64,000 nt of DNA from Hofstenia miamia (Eukaryota; Xenacoelomorpha; Acoela; Hofsteniidae). The first letter of the stretch is position 1; the number at the start of each line of letters is the position of its first letter. The notes beneath the pieces are model-generated. The model saw nothing but the letters and a program-made list of their open reading frames with translations. It made no database searches and was not told the DNA's origin. Location: positions 110,504-174,503 of the forward strand of contig CABFPE010000004.1 in the NCBI GenBank assembly GCA_900660155.1, given 5' to 3'. The translations under genes and the position numbers were made by a program. Shown here piece after piece: positions 13,301-24,800 of the stretch.

Positions 13301-15715
13301 TGTTACATGAGCTTTTTCCAGATTGTCAGGGAAAATGCTATTTTTGATGCATTCATTAAAAATTAAGTTTAGTGGTTTACTAATAATTTAGCGGCTTTTT
13401 CAAAATCCAAGCAGGAATTTTTGAGGGGCCACATGATTTATTCGATTGGAGTTTTGCTATAGCTTTGATCATCTCATAAGTAGTAGTATGTCTGAAGTTA
13501 AAAGTGAGAATAATTTGTTTCTGTGAAATATTAAATTCAATATGCTCTCCTTCATAATTTCCAACTTAAGCTGATTATGATGTGACTAACGTTATATACG
13601 TACGTTCAAAGCACGAGATTCTCAGACTATGGTATTTAATTGGTTATAGTTGTACGCATTGCTATATAATTTATAACTAAGCCATTACCTGTTTAATATG
13701 AATTTTGCTAAATACAATATTGTGTTATTTTTGAATAGCTTAATATCTGTGATATTTTTTAGTTATTATATTAACTATGCTTTTACAATCACCAAGATGA
13801 ATAAATTTGAAATTCAAAATTGAATGTGCTAAATCAGTATGTGTATGTATGAATGAAGAGTTAAAACAGCTTTGACGTAAGCAATTTGGTTTAAACTATT
13901 CCAAAATTTTGAATTATGGGATGTGAACGGCCTCAAGATTCAGACTCAAATTAACAGTGTCACAAGAGCCCTAGTTTATAATAAATATCTTCAGGACAAG
14001 AAGTAAACAAGCCTAATATCACATCACATCAGGCAAATTTTTGTATACAGAAAACCACTAAAGCTTTCCACCGCACACCGTTCATAGTCTGATGCTGGCA
14101 ATTACGCTGAAGTGGATAAGAACAATAATATCTTCTTAGGGATTTTGATAATACCTGGAATCAACTCACACATTTCCAAAACTGCAACTACCCTGAAATT
14201 CAAAATATGTTTAAGTTTGAGTATAGATAATTTATTCGATCTTGGAGACTCCAGATATATATATTTTAAATATTGATTGTAGTGCAATTGCACCTATTGG
14301 AATTTAGAATGAAGATAAAATCTACAGGTAAAAATAATGCATAAACAAAATTCAGTTCTATTTAGTAGATATCTTTTGATGGAAATGTACCACTTGTCTT
14401 CGATTATTATTTTTAGATAATTGTGTAGGTCAAATTACCGATTCCGGCAGGTGTACTTGGTAAGTTAGGTCTATGCCAATTTTTGAAAATTACGTGTGAC
14501 TACAATGATAATCTCCAATTTGCTTAAAAACGAAATAGATCTTGCACAAACTGCTTACTATATACTATAAATTTTGTAACAAAATCGTTGGATATGATGG
14601 ATGTTATAAAAGTAAAAGGATTATTTCTTGATTACTCAGCAGCTTTTAACACTATACTACAAAATAACACTTTGAATAATATTAAAGATACAAATGCATG
14701 GCTTGCAAATTGGATGGCTGATTTTATGAACAATTTTACCCAGTGTGTCAAAGCTTCTAATTCACAACAAAGTGATCTTGTAAAGATTTGTGTTAGAATT
14801 CCTCAAGGAGGTTCTGTGAAGGGTCCAATTTTCACATACGTCACAGATAACATCAACAACACTAACTTGAAAGTTCCAGTGGGGTTGTAGATATTGCGAA
14901 ATATTCTGATGATACTCGACTATATGTAATAAGAAATGGAAATCTAAATAATGATTATGAAAATTATAAGCGAACTCTTAATGATATAGTAACTACTTCA
15001 GCACTCAAAACTTATATATCAATGCGTTGAAAATTTTTGAAATGAGTTTTATGAATATTCGCAAACGATATAACTTATCATTAATGAATGAACAACCACA
15101 ATATATTAATAATGAAGAAGTCGTTCATGTTTCACATCTTAAGTATCTTGGGATAATACTTGATAAAAATCTTAGATGGAAAGAGCAAGTTAACAATATA
15201 ATAAATAACATTGTCTTTAAATGTAAGCAACTAGCATTCTTTATTCAATACATTAATGAAGAAATGAAAATGTACATATTCAAACAATATATACTATGTC
15301 ATTATTTATATGCTGCGGAAGTTTGGGTGCCTCTTTTAAATAAATAAAAGAAAAAACAGTTCCGAAAATCTATCAGTTGCTAGAATATCATGTCTTGATA
15401 AGTATATGCTTTATGATATTATAAACAGAACATATCAAAGTCAAATTATGAAAACAATAGGGTGAATTGAAAATGATTGCTCACATCCATTAAATAGTGA
15501 TTTAAAATGTTCTATTTCTAAAATAAGTGCCACTCGATCTACCTACAATTTGATACATTGCAGAATTAAATTATATCGAAATTCGTTCATCCCAATGGCA
15601 TCCAGATTACTTAACGGTGCACTCCTGATTGACAACCTAAACTTTCTTTAAGCTATTGTATGTCTTATTTGTCAGACATTTCCCTTTTCCGTTTTACAGT
15701 ACAGGAAATAAAGCA

Positions 15716-15747
<32 letters not shown>

Positions 15748-18700
15748 CTCAGCCTGGGGAACTCACCAGTTCCCAGGGAGTCTGAGAGCTTTCCTCAGGA
15801 CTCTAGCTGTTCCTAACAATGCTGCCTTCTGTGCTACTGCTGCTCTCCACTTTGGTATTCCCAACTTCTCCAAGTGTCTCTTATGCTTCTTACTCACTGC
15901 TCCTAGTGCTCCTACAACTACCGGGACTACTTCAACTTTCTTTAACTTCCACAGCCTTTCTATTTCCTCTGCTAACTCTCTGTACTTGTCTATCTTCTCT
16001 TTCTCCTTGCTTTCTACATTTCTGTCCTTTGGTACTGCTATGTCTATCACTGTTCCTAATCTTTTCTCTTTGTCTACCACTACTATGTCTGGCCTCCGTG
16101 CTTCTATCACTTTGCTCGTCTGTATGTTGAAGTTCCACAGTATCTTAACCTTCTCATTTTCTATGACGCCCTGTGGCTTGTGCTCATACCACTTGTCTCC
16201 TGCTTCTAACCCATGCTGCCTGCTCAAACTCCAGTGTACCATTCTTCCCACCTTGTCATGCCTGAACTTATACTCATTCTGTGCCAACTTCTCACACCCT
16301 GCTATCAGATGATCTTCTGTTTCCGCCTCTTTCTTACATAGCCTACACTTATCACTTACTTCTACTCTTCTGTCTATATGCTTCTTCACCCAGTTTGTTC
16401 TTATTGCTTGCTCCTGTGCTGCCATTATCAGTGCTTCTGTTTCTCTCTTCAGTCCTTCAGTCCTACCTTCTTTAACCACTTGTTGCTCTCTTCTCTGTCA
16501 CACTTTTCTGTGTTCCTCCAGTATTCTCCATGCATTTCCTTCTGCCTATACCTTGTTTGTCTCTCTGATTCCATCCTACTCTGGTATATCTTCTTTCCTT
16601 CACTCTCAGTTCTTATCTTCTTTAACTCCTTAGTGACCTCTAGTAGGGATCCTCTAGGTTGCTCTTCTACATATTCCTTTAGTCCTAGTGCTTCTGCTTC
16701 TACAGTTTCCTCCACACTTAGCAGCCCTTTCCCTCCCTTATTCCTTGGCATGTACAGCATATCTACATCTCCATTTAGATTGAATGCTCTCTCTCTGCTG
16801 CTAGTATCTTCCTTGTCTCCCTGTCTAATTCCCTCAGTTCATTCTTGTTCCACCTAACTATTCCTGCTGAATATCTCAACACTGGTATTGCCCACGTATT
16901 AAATGCCTTTATGCTGTTCTGCCCATTCAATGCTGACTTCTGTAGTACCTTCCTTACTCTCCTCTTGTACTCTTTCCTTAGCCTCATCTTCATTTCCACG
17001 TGATCTGTTCTGTCCTTCTCTATTACTCCTAAGTACTTGTACCCCTCTTTGACTTCCTCAATCTTATCCCCACTGCTTGTCCTCAAACCCTCCCCATCCA
17101 CACACTTGCCTCTAGTCATTGTCACTGCTGCACACTTTCCTAATCCAAACTCCAACCCTGAATCTCTGCTTGCCTTCTCCAATGTCTCCACTTGCTTCTG
17201 CAACATCTTCCTTGAACTAGCATACATCTTCAGGTCGTCCATGTACCACAGGTGACTCAGTGCTCTACCATTCTTCTCCATCTTATACCCTCATCCTGTC
17301 TCCTTTAACTTTTCTGTGATAGGGATTAAGCTAACTACAAACAGTAGTGGTGCTAAGCTGTCTCCCTGGAATATGCCTCGTCTAAACCTCAACCTATGCC
17401 CATCTATCTCAGTCTGCCACTTTGCCATCTCCCTCTCTAGAAACTCAACCCATTTCCGTGAAACTCCATTGGCCTCTAGCGTCCTCAATACCCACCTATG
17501 TGAAATGCTGTCATATGCCTTCCTGTAATCTATCCATGCCATTGCTAAGTTCGTCTTTCTTCTTCTACAATTCTCCACCACTGCCTGGTCTATCAACAAC
17601 TGGTCTTTGCATCCTCTCGTCTTTGTCCTACCATTGCCAAGTTTGTCTTCCTTCTTCTACAATTCTCCACCACTGCCTGGTCTATCAACAACTGATATTA
17701 TTATCTGGTTTGGACCTGCGAATATATTACTCGTGGTCTGCATGGCTATTGACAAGTGACGACCGTAGCCTGTCGAATACCCGGTCTTGGCTGACGTGTA
17801 GTCATTCCTGTTAACTATATAAAAATTCATAACAACATTTTAATATTAGGATTTTCATAAATTGGCTGTATAAAGAGATTGATTTTCCCAATTATATAAT
17901 TTCAAATTTAATTTTGTACAAATTTAGTTAAGCTGAAATAGCGCTAACATTTCGCTTTCACAATCAGATTTTTAATTTTTGATCAATTTGAGTAAACAAT
18001 AACAGGTTTCATCTTCAAAGCTAGCAATTATTGCAAAAATAAAGTCCTACGAAAATTTACAATTAAACGAAATGTCATCACCTTAAATTCTTATTTTTGA
18101 GATTTTTACACTATATTTTTTTCTCATCTGAAAAAAGTCATTTAACATTTTCAAGTAATTTTGGTAATGTGTTCATAATTTCTAAGTTTTATTTTGTTTT
18201 CTCTAACGCGTATTTTATCAAGAAATATTTTTCTAGTTTCATATAAAATATGGGTGATAACTTTGAAAAATCAATATGTTACTGTAAATATATAGTATTT
18301 TTGCACATGGATGATTGTAATTGATTTTAGCCACTATCCTTTGAAGAAATTATCTCGTGCAGTAAACAACTTTTTTCAAGCTTTAATTTATTTATGAAAT
18401 ATAAATTGTTTCCAGACTACCTCTAAACTAAATTATTTAGTGAATTTTGAATTACTACTTTCAAGTTTAAGCTCTTTTTCTTTGGCTATATATTTTTAAT
18501 GAATTGATAAACTTCTCAAATACACAAAAATAACTTATTTTCCAAGTTTCTTTAATGAAATCTGTGTTATAGAGAAATGAATTTGAATAAATGCTGAAAG
18601 CCCACTCCAATTGCTTGGATAGAAAATTGTAAAAGTAAACCATTTTTGCATTTTTAGTCAATGTTATTTATATTTGTATTATAACAATATATTTCAAAAT

Positions 18701-21700
18701 GATGAAACACTAAGGAATAACGGTTGCAAGTGATTCAGTGCAGTGAAACTTTTCAATAGGTTGATACTTTTCTGCCCATAGCAATGTAGTATGAATAGAC
18801 AATCACACTTTTTTAGAGTCCTATGAAGACTAACTCAATCTACCTACATTAATCAATCCAAATATCCACTGAAATTTGAAATACTCTTTAATAAACTGAA
18901 GAGTCTCTGATTTGTGATTCTTATTAGTAATATTTAATAGAGAATTATTTTGTTGCTACATGAACTTAAATTATCATGAATACAATTACTTATTCTGAAA
19001 TTTTCAATTATTGTCTTTTCATGATCAATACAAGAAAATTTTTCTTTTAAAAGAGTTACTGTCTCTGCGAAGCATATGATTTTGAAATTTATTTCATTAA
19101 TTATGAATATATTATTTATAAATATTATATTATATTATAGTTATACAAAAATATTTATCTATTAGATTTGATCAGAGGCAAAACTTAATGGTGGGAAAAT
19201 TAAGTACCATTGATTGGAATTCATAAAGCAATTATTACAATTTCAAAATGATCATTTATTATTTTTTAAAATTCATTTAATCACCATTACTATAATTATT
19301 ATGTAATTTTGTAAATTTGCCTTTACAGAAATAATTTAGTTGAATTTATTAATCAATTGCGCTTTTCAGTGCTACATTTTTATCACTGGTACAGCTAATA
19401 GTTCGTTAGATTAAGAATACATCAGCTATCTTTTGGATCAATGCTTAAGTATATTTACGTGAATTGTATTGCTTAACCATTTTTAGCGCCATCTGTTCAA
19501 AATCTCGTTTTCCAGTAGTATGTAGCATGATTCAAGAGAATATGAAATTTATGCTTGATTTTGATTGATTGTTATCTGTTACAGTGGAATACTAATACAA
19601 TTGTAAACCATACCTTGCCATATTTCATACTTTCAAAAATAATATTTGAAGAATTTGATATGATAAAACAATGAAATTGATTTATTTATCCACTATTATA
19701 TCAACTTTGAAAATAGCAATGCATTTTCCATTAATGACCGTAATTAATTTTTTATTTTCACCATTTCCACTAATAGATTTCTTAGAAAATTCCATTAATT
19801 TAAAATGAATTGCTGAGCACCCCTGATGTGATAAATAGTGATTTCAACGATATTGTTTCTTTTCTCACATCTCCATTTTGTTATGATGACTTAGACAAAT
19901 CTAACATATGGAATTATAGCATTGTTGATGTTACAGAAATGCTTGTCTAGTTTTAGTAAATTGTTGTTGAATTTTAAACAACTTCTATTTTAGCATTGGC
20001 TGTATGGGACAGTGCTTCGATATTTTTTGATGGACCCGTTGACACCTTCCAAAGAGCTCAGTTTTTTAATTTGAGCTTCAGTGAATATAATTTTCTTCAT
20101 CAAATCGGTAATATTTTAAAGGGTATAGTTCAAGGAGGTGATTATTTCTAAACATGTATTTTATTATTATTGTTCCTAATTATATTGGATTAATATAACA
20201 ATGTAGACAAAAATAGCCATCTTCATTAGTTCTTGATGCCTTATGCATATATTACATCGGAAAAATTAATTGGCTTACCCACAAAAAATCCACTTATCTT
20301 TTATTGATTCTAGCAATTACTAAACAATTTTTTGAACAATTTGAACATATATCAGAGAAAGGTCCGCAGTTTAATGTCAAGGATCCAGACTTGCACAATA
20401 TCAATTCTTTACGGATCTGTTAGATGATAAGTTGTCATCAGTTTTCTAAACAGGTTTTTTGCCATATTTGGTCCAATCTGCAGCTCAAATGACTTTTCAA
20501 AAATTGATCAACCCTGGCAATACCTGGCATAGCAGTATGTTCCCCAAAACAGAACTAATACACTAGAAAGACTGCTGGTAGCAAAGGAAATATAGAATGT
20601 GCGGGAAAACATCAAAATCAATGTTAATTAACCGGGTGGATTAGATTGATGAAAACTTTCTGAAAACAAACCTGGAAATTTTTTCAAAGTTAATTTTTTG
20701 CATGGTTAGGTGCTGCAGCCTGACGTTCATTTATTATTGGAGTGGAACACTGTCTGCATTAGTGCTTTTGAGCCCAACCCAGCCCAGCCTGCCACTCAAA
20801 TACAGTGATAGTGTGCCCTTTTATGACACGAGCATGAATTATATAATACTGTAATAATTTGTTTTCAATTGCAATTCAAATTTTCTATTATCTTACGAAA
20901 CTCTATAAGGTGTTGATTTCTTATGAATGTCTACCATATAAATCACAAACCAAAATTAATGCTAAAAAGTTCAAATTATTTTTAGATAAAAAATGGACAA
21001 TGTTATATTTCTCTTTTACACACAGATATTTTACCCAATCAAATAGCCCATTTTAAAATGCAATTTTGACAGATCTTCATTTTACTTATGTGGGTAAATT
21101 TCAATGCATAGTTTTATTAGAGTTTAGAGTTCATTACACATTTTAGATGTTATCAATGACTGGAGCACAACTGGAGCTGCACATTGGATAGTTGTAATCA
21201 TTAGCCTCGATCGCTTGATTGCTGTTATTTCGCCCTTGGCATACAGAAATTATTTTTCTAGCAATAAATTTGCGTTAAGAATTACTATCGCTGTTGTTAT
21301 ATTCAACTACATTACAGTTGGATTGATAGGCATGCATGTATTTCATAGTTGTATTCATGGGGCGTGCCATTCAAGACCAGGTTCTCAGCAGCAAATAATT
21401 TACATTCTCATGCTTATACAAGGGATAATACCCATGTTCTTAGTGATATTTTGTAACTTTACGATTGGAGCTAAACTTTATTACCTAAGAAAGACTGGTT
21501 CGAGGAATTCAACTAAAAGTGAAATCTTTAAGCTTCTGTTCATTATATCCCTAAGCTTTTCAATATTCATTACAATCAGTGACCTTGCTTATTATTTAAC
21601 TAAGTATTCTGGTATCATTAAGAAATGCTCTCTGATTTACGTGATTTTGGAAGTCGTTGAACACACTACCATTATCATTAACAATGGTGTGAACTTCTTC

Positions 21701-21772
21701 CTTTATATTCTGCTTGGGAAACATTTTCGAAAAAAATTCCTTGGTCTGCTCTGCAAAAGAAACCGTGAATGA
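8415..21772 (+). CDS. Rhodopsin-like seven-transmembrane receptor (three coding exons)
   Basis: Exons 8415-8583, 19994-20107 and 21147-21772 join in phase through GT-AG introns to about 302 residues. TM1 lies in exon 1 ([15 protein letters not shown]). TM2 spans the first junction ([16 protein letters not shown]). TM3 ends in [15 protein letters not shown], a DRL variant of the DRY motif. TM4-TM6 follow. TM7 reads [16 protein letters not shown], a variant of NPxxY, then a basic helix-8-like tail [17 protein letters not shown]. The product is a plasma-membrane G-protein-coupled receptor; the TM7 and TM3 forms recall invertebrate peptide receptors such as the FMRFamide group, but the ligand is unknown. 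By my count the usual TM3 cysteine (3.25) is a histidine, while two cysteines sit in loop 2. Start 8415 (MNSTDTC, N-glycosylation site) is preferred; an in-frame ATG lies at 8343. Confidence 0.85.
10273..10306. repeat. (AT)n microsatellite
   Basis: About 16 AT dinucleotides inside the first receptor intron. Confidence 0.95.
10985..11781 (-). pseudogene. Broken remnant of a Cys-rich multi-copy gene family of unknown function
   Basis: On the minus strand, 11781-11500 begins [17 protein letters not shown] and has a second cysteine cluster [14 protein letters not shown]. Next come the blocks [17 protein letters not shown] (around 11430), [18 protein letters not shown] (around 11290) and [16 protein letters not shown] (around 11080). 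I recall this block order from large uncharacterised families in aphids, hydra and other invertebrates, where copy number suggests a mobile origin; no transposase motif is visible here. The copy is broken in several places and cannot make a full protein. It lies antisense inside the receptor intron. Function: none assigned. Confidence 0.55.
11950..13560 (-). mobile_element. Degenerate CR1/L2-like LINE (RT to C-terminus)
   Basis: From high to low coordinates the minus strand gives [19 protein letters not shown]-like and LRPISI text (about 13330-13260), then [17 protein letters not shown] (about 13150), a FLKPLTKSI block, and [20 protein letters not shown] with the degraded catalytic QYAYNT box (12740-12988). 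The end is [25 protein letters not shown] (11951-12151), the typical LWNxLP C-terminus. ORF1 and the endonuclease are absent (5' truncation), and frames are interrupted many times. It sits in the receptor intron in antisense orientation. Confidence 0.75.
14380..15716 (+). mobile_element. Degenerate L2-like LINE (RT to 3' tail)
   Basis: RT text begins near 14515 with a QFA-type block. It continues [13 protein letters not shown] (the catalytic LDYSSAFNTI box), [12 protein letters not shown] (the PQG box), then [20 protein letters not shown] (15027-15347) and [15 protein letters not shown] near 15590. These are the standard blocks in order. The YADD box lies in a broken stretch near 14900. The 3' untranslated region holds GGAAATAAAGCA and ends in TTATTA repeats at 15717, which serve as its tail. 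5'-truncated and broken. Confidence 0.75.
15717..15748. repeat. (TTA)n microsatellite shared by two LINE 3' ends
   Basis: TTATTA repeats form the tail of the L2-like LINE on the left and, read on the other strand, the TAA tract at the 3' end of the Dong/R4-like LINE on the right. Confidence 0.9.
15749..17694 (-). mobile_element. Dong/R4-like LINE, copy 2 (5'-truncated)
   Basis: On the minus strand the RT fragment carries [36 protein letters not shown] and [13 protein letters not shown] (17599-16775). Then come a CCHC knuckle [18 protein letters not shown] (about 16350) and the restriction-like endonuclease with [13 protein letters not shown] and [11 protein letters not shown] (15763-16479). 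A frame change splits the RT from the C-terminal part near 16450-16800. The element lacks the RT N-terminus and anything upstream. It also lacks the last roughly 40 bp of 3' sequence seen in other copies, ending at CTGAGAT directly in TAA repeats. Its 5' end carries a partial self-duplication (17631-17694). Confidence 0.85.
17631..17694 (-). repeat. Partial duplication at the 5' end of LINE copy 2
   Basis: These 64 bp repeat 17540-17602 of the same element in the same orientation with a handful of mismatches (the shared core includes CCACCACTGCCTGGTCTATC). Confidence 0.8.
19994..20107 (+). CDS. Receptor exon 2 (TM2)
   Basis: A 114 bp exon between TATTTTAG and GTAATA. It restores the split codon to alanine and gives [20 protein letters not shown], the LAxxD block of TM2, with aspartate at the conserved position. 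It also carries an NLS glycosylation-type site in the loop. Confidence 0.85.
20108..21146 (+). other. Receptor intron 2 (1.0 kb)
   Basis: Phase 1 intron with GTAATA donor and ACATTTTAG acceptor. A short frame at 20859-21056 is not conserved-looking. A less AT-rich patch at 20700-20830 is unassigned. Confidence 0.7.
21147..21772 (+). CDS. Receptor exon 3 (TM3-TM7, stop)
   Basis: Starts after ACATTTTAG, restoring an aspartate codon ([14 protein letters not shown]). It encodes TM3 to the C-terminus and ends with TGA. A repeat element begins only about 35 bp past the stop. Confidence 0.9.
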
Positions 21773-21806
21773 GAATATATTTATTTTAAATTAGCACTGA
21801 TTTTAT

Positions 21807-24800
21807 AGGGATGGGATCTGGATGGTGAATTGCATATACTGACACCGGATAATTCAGATATTTTGACTGTCGGATACCGGATAATATATTGTTCAACTAT
21901 TACTAGGGCAACCAGAAATATGACTTTAAAAAATACAAAACATGACCTTATTTTGATGACAAAATATGACGGAATTTAGTTAAATATGGCTTAAAGTATG
22001 ATCATCCATTTTACAAAATGATCCAATTAAGCAATATAAACCAATGTTCTATTACTGTGAACAAGCTATAAAATAAATCATAAACTCTTACATAATAAAA
22101 AGTAAATTTTATAAGGCAACTGCTTCACTAAATTATAATAACAGCACATAAATGTCTATATATAGGCCATATATTTCTGTCATAAGTTAAAACTTTTCTC
22201 AACATAGAGAAACATCACTCAACTGCAGCTGATGTTGCTTGACATTTTCGTAACTTAGCATACAATTCCAATTAAAAGTCCATCCCCTTTCCTCTATTAC
22301 AGCAGTGAAACCGATATTTTCTAATCAGGAATTGACATAGGCGATTATTTCACAAGTATCATTTCCAAGATTATTGGTGGGAGAATAACAACATATGGTG
22401 GAATTTCAACTCTGTCAAAAATTGAACAACTTTGATATTTTATGATAGCAGCCTTTATTGAAAGTATTAGATTGTCAACCCTAATATATTTTGCCTGAAT
22501 ACAAATGGCAGAGTTTCTTCAACACATGTGCCTTGCAAATTCCATGAAATAATAACATATTTTTTCAGCTGCTAGCATATATGGCCAGTCCAAGAAAAGC
22601 ATTGACCAGTAGGTAAGTTCAGGTAAAAAATTAGTTAGCAATTAAACTTCACTGGGGTTAGGCCAGGAAATACATTAATTAAAATGAAATGAATATATAA
22701 GTAGTAAGGTAATGGACAGACCCCGTTACATTGGGACTCCCTGAAGTTCTCATAACACCTATGACTATTTGCCATGTGAATGTGAATGAATTCTATTGGA
22801 AGCCATCTGGTGACAATATATTTTTGACAAAACTTAATTGAGCAAATTAATTTTTTGACAATATCTTTGAACCAATGTGATGATATTTGATTTCTAGTAT
22901 TTAGGCAAACTGATATTTTTAATGGCAAGTTTCACTTAAGACGTGTTTATTGCAAAAATTTTTTAAACATGTAACATGTTAAAGGAAAATAATTGATGGA
23001 CGCAAAACCCATTTTCATTTTCTACTAATATCCAAACACAAATTGGAAAATATTTCACTAAACATAAACACTGAAGGTATATGAAATATAGACTTACATT
23101 TTCAAAAACAAGTTAGAAAATATTCGCCATGCTTAAATATTACAGGCATGTGAAATATAGACTTACATAATAAAGGCAAGTGCATCTTTTGTTTTTTCAA
23201 ATACATTGCTATTTTTTATTGTAAAAAATTCCATACATTTCTTCTAGTGATTAACACAATTGTTGTAATTTAATTTGTTTTAAGAAATCTATACACTACA
23301 TGCAAAAGGTTACATATCTCATTTTCAAATGTGTTGCTATTTTTCATTGTAAAAAATTCCAAATGATATAATCATTAAAATCTGCAATCATTGTAATTTA
23401 TTTAATTTTTCATGAAATCTATACATTACATGCAAAGAGCTACATCTCATTTTTCAAATGCCCTGCTATTTCATTGTACAAAATTCCACACATTCTAATG
23501 ATTGGCACTCACAATCATTGAAATTTATTTCGTTTTTCAGGGGCTATCATTACATGCAAAGATCTACATCTTGTTTTTCAAATGCGCTGCTATTTCATTG
23601 TAAAAATTCCATGCAATTAATTCATTTTTCACTAATATCCAATATACAAAATTAAAAAATATTTGCCATATTTAAACATTACAGGCATATGAAATATAGA
23701 CCTACATGATAAAGGCAATTGTGTCTTTCATTTTTATAAATACATTGTTATTTTTAATTGTAAAAAATTCCACATGTTTCTAATGATTAATATCTGCAAT
23801 CATTTTAATTAATTCATTTTCACCAATGTTTCCTATCCATAAAGCATTCCATGCATTTAATTCATTTTTCACTAATACAAAATGGGAAAATATTCACCAT
23901 ACTTAAAAACATTACAGGTGTATGAAATATAGACTTACATGATAAAGGCAAATTTGTTTTCTGAATAAATTATACATGCAACATTATTAGTAGGATTTAT
24001 ACATATACATCCTGCTTTCATTAATACACTATTATGATATTAGTTTTCCACAATGGTCTTTTCTCTGCATTTCTTTGTAGTTTATGCAGATTGTTGGGGA
24101 AGTACATGTTTGCTGACTGTTTGAATTTATAAAATTAATATTTATGTAGAATTCATTTTTTTGCAGCAATTGGTTGTGATGATAATGATTTTTGAATATT
24201 TATTCATTAAATATTTAATTCCATGTCTAAAATTTACTGTGAACTTTCCAAACAAGTTTTTGATTTATTAGCAAATTATTAGTGTGTTACTGGGTATAAT
24301 GATCAGATGTACACCCACATTTCATTGTAATTATTAAATTTGCATCTCTTCATGTGATGGTTCAAATATATCATATCTAGAATGGTAATTGATTTAACCA
24401 TTCAAAGCTTCATGTGTTTAGTAGTAACATATATTTCATTTTCACAATGAATGACAAATTATCAACACAATAGAAAGCCCTGCTATGTGTTATAAAGTTT
24501 TGAAGTCTCTAAAGTACATTAGCATTAATTGAAAACATAATTGGTTTTCAATTCTTATTCTTCTACATGAAGGCAGTGTTATTATAGACAATATCAAATG
24601 CTACAACAAATATGGTTTAAAGCCATTGTACCCTCTAAGACACATTAGCATTAATTGAAAGCATAAATGATTTTTGAATCCCATTTCCTCCACATGGAGA
24701 ATGTGTTTGAAAACTTGTTATTACTATAAAAAATATATATACATATGTTTTAGAAGATTTCAATGCATAGAACAAGACATTAAATAATTTCTAAATTTCA

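Larger units (their letters stand above)
8584..19993 (+). other. Receptor intron 1 (11.4 kb)
   Basis: Phase 1 intron. It contains an AT microsatellite, a minus-strand Cys-rich gene remnant, two CR1/L2-like LINE remnants and a Dong/R4-like LINE, annotated separately. The stretches 8584-10270, 13560-14380 and 17700-19990 are AT-rich and show nothing recognisable. A less AT-rich patch at 17700-17815 next to the Dong/R4-like 5' end is unassigned. Confidence 0.75.

Noticed and set aside
15656-16857. Long plus-strand frames rich in Leu, Ser and Cys (15656-16312, 16378-16857)
   Set aside because: They are antisense shadows of the Dong/R4-like LINE on the minus strand; the same shadows occur opposite copy 3 at 35976-37485.
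23030-23960. CRISPR-like regular repeats
   Set aside because: Units are long, diverged, uneven and inverted elsewhere; the sequence is eukaryotic and no cas gene is present.
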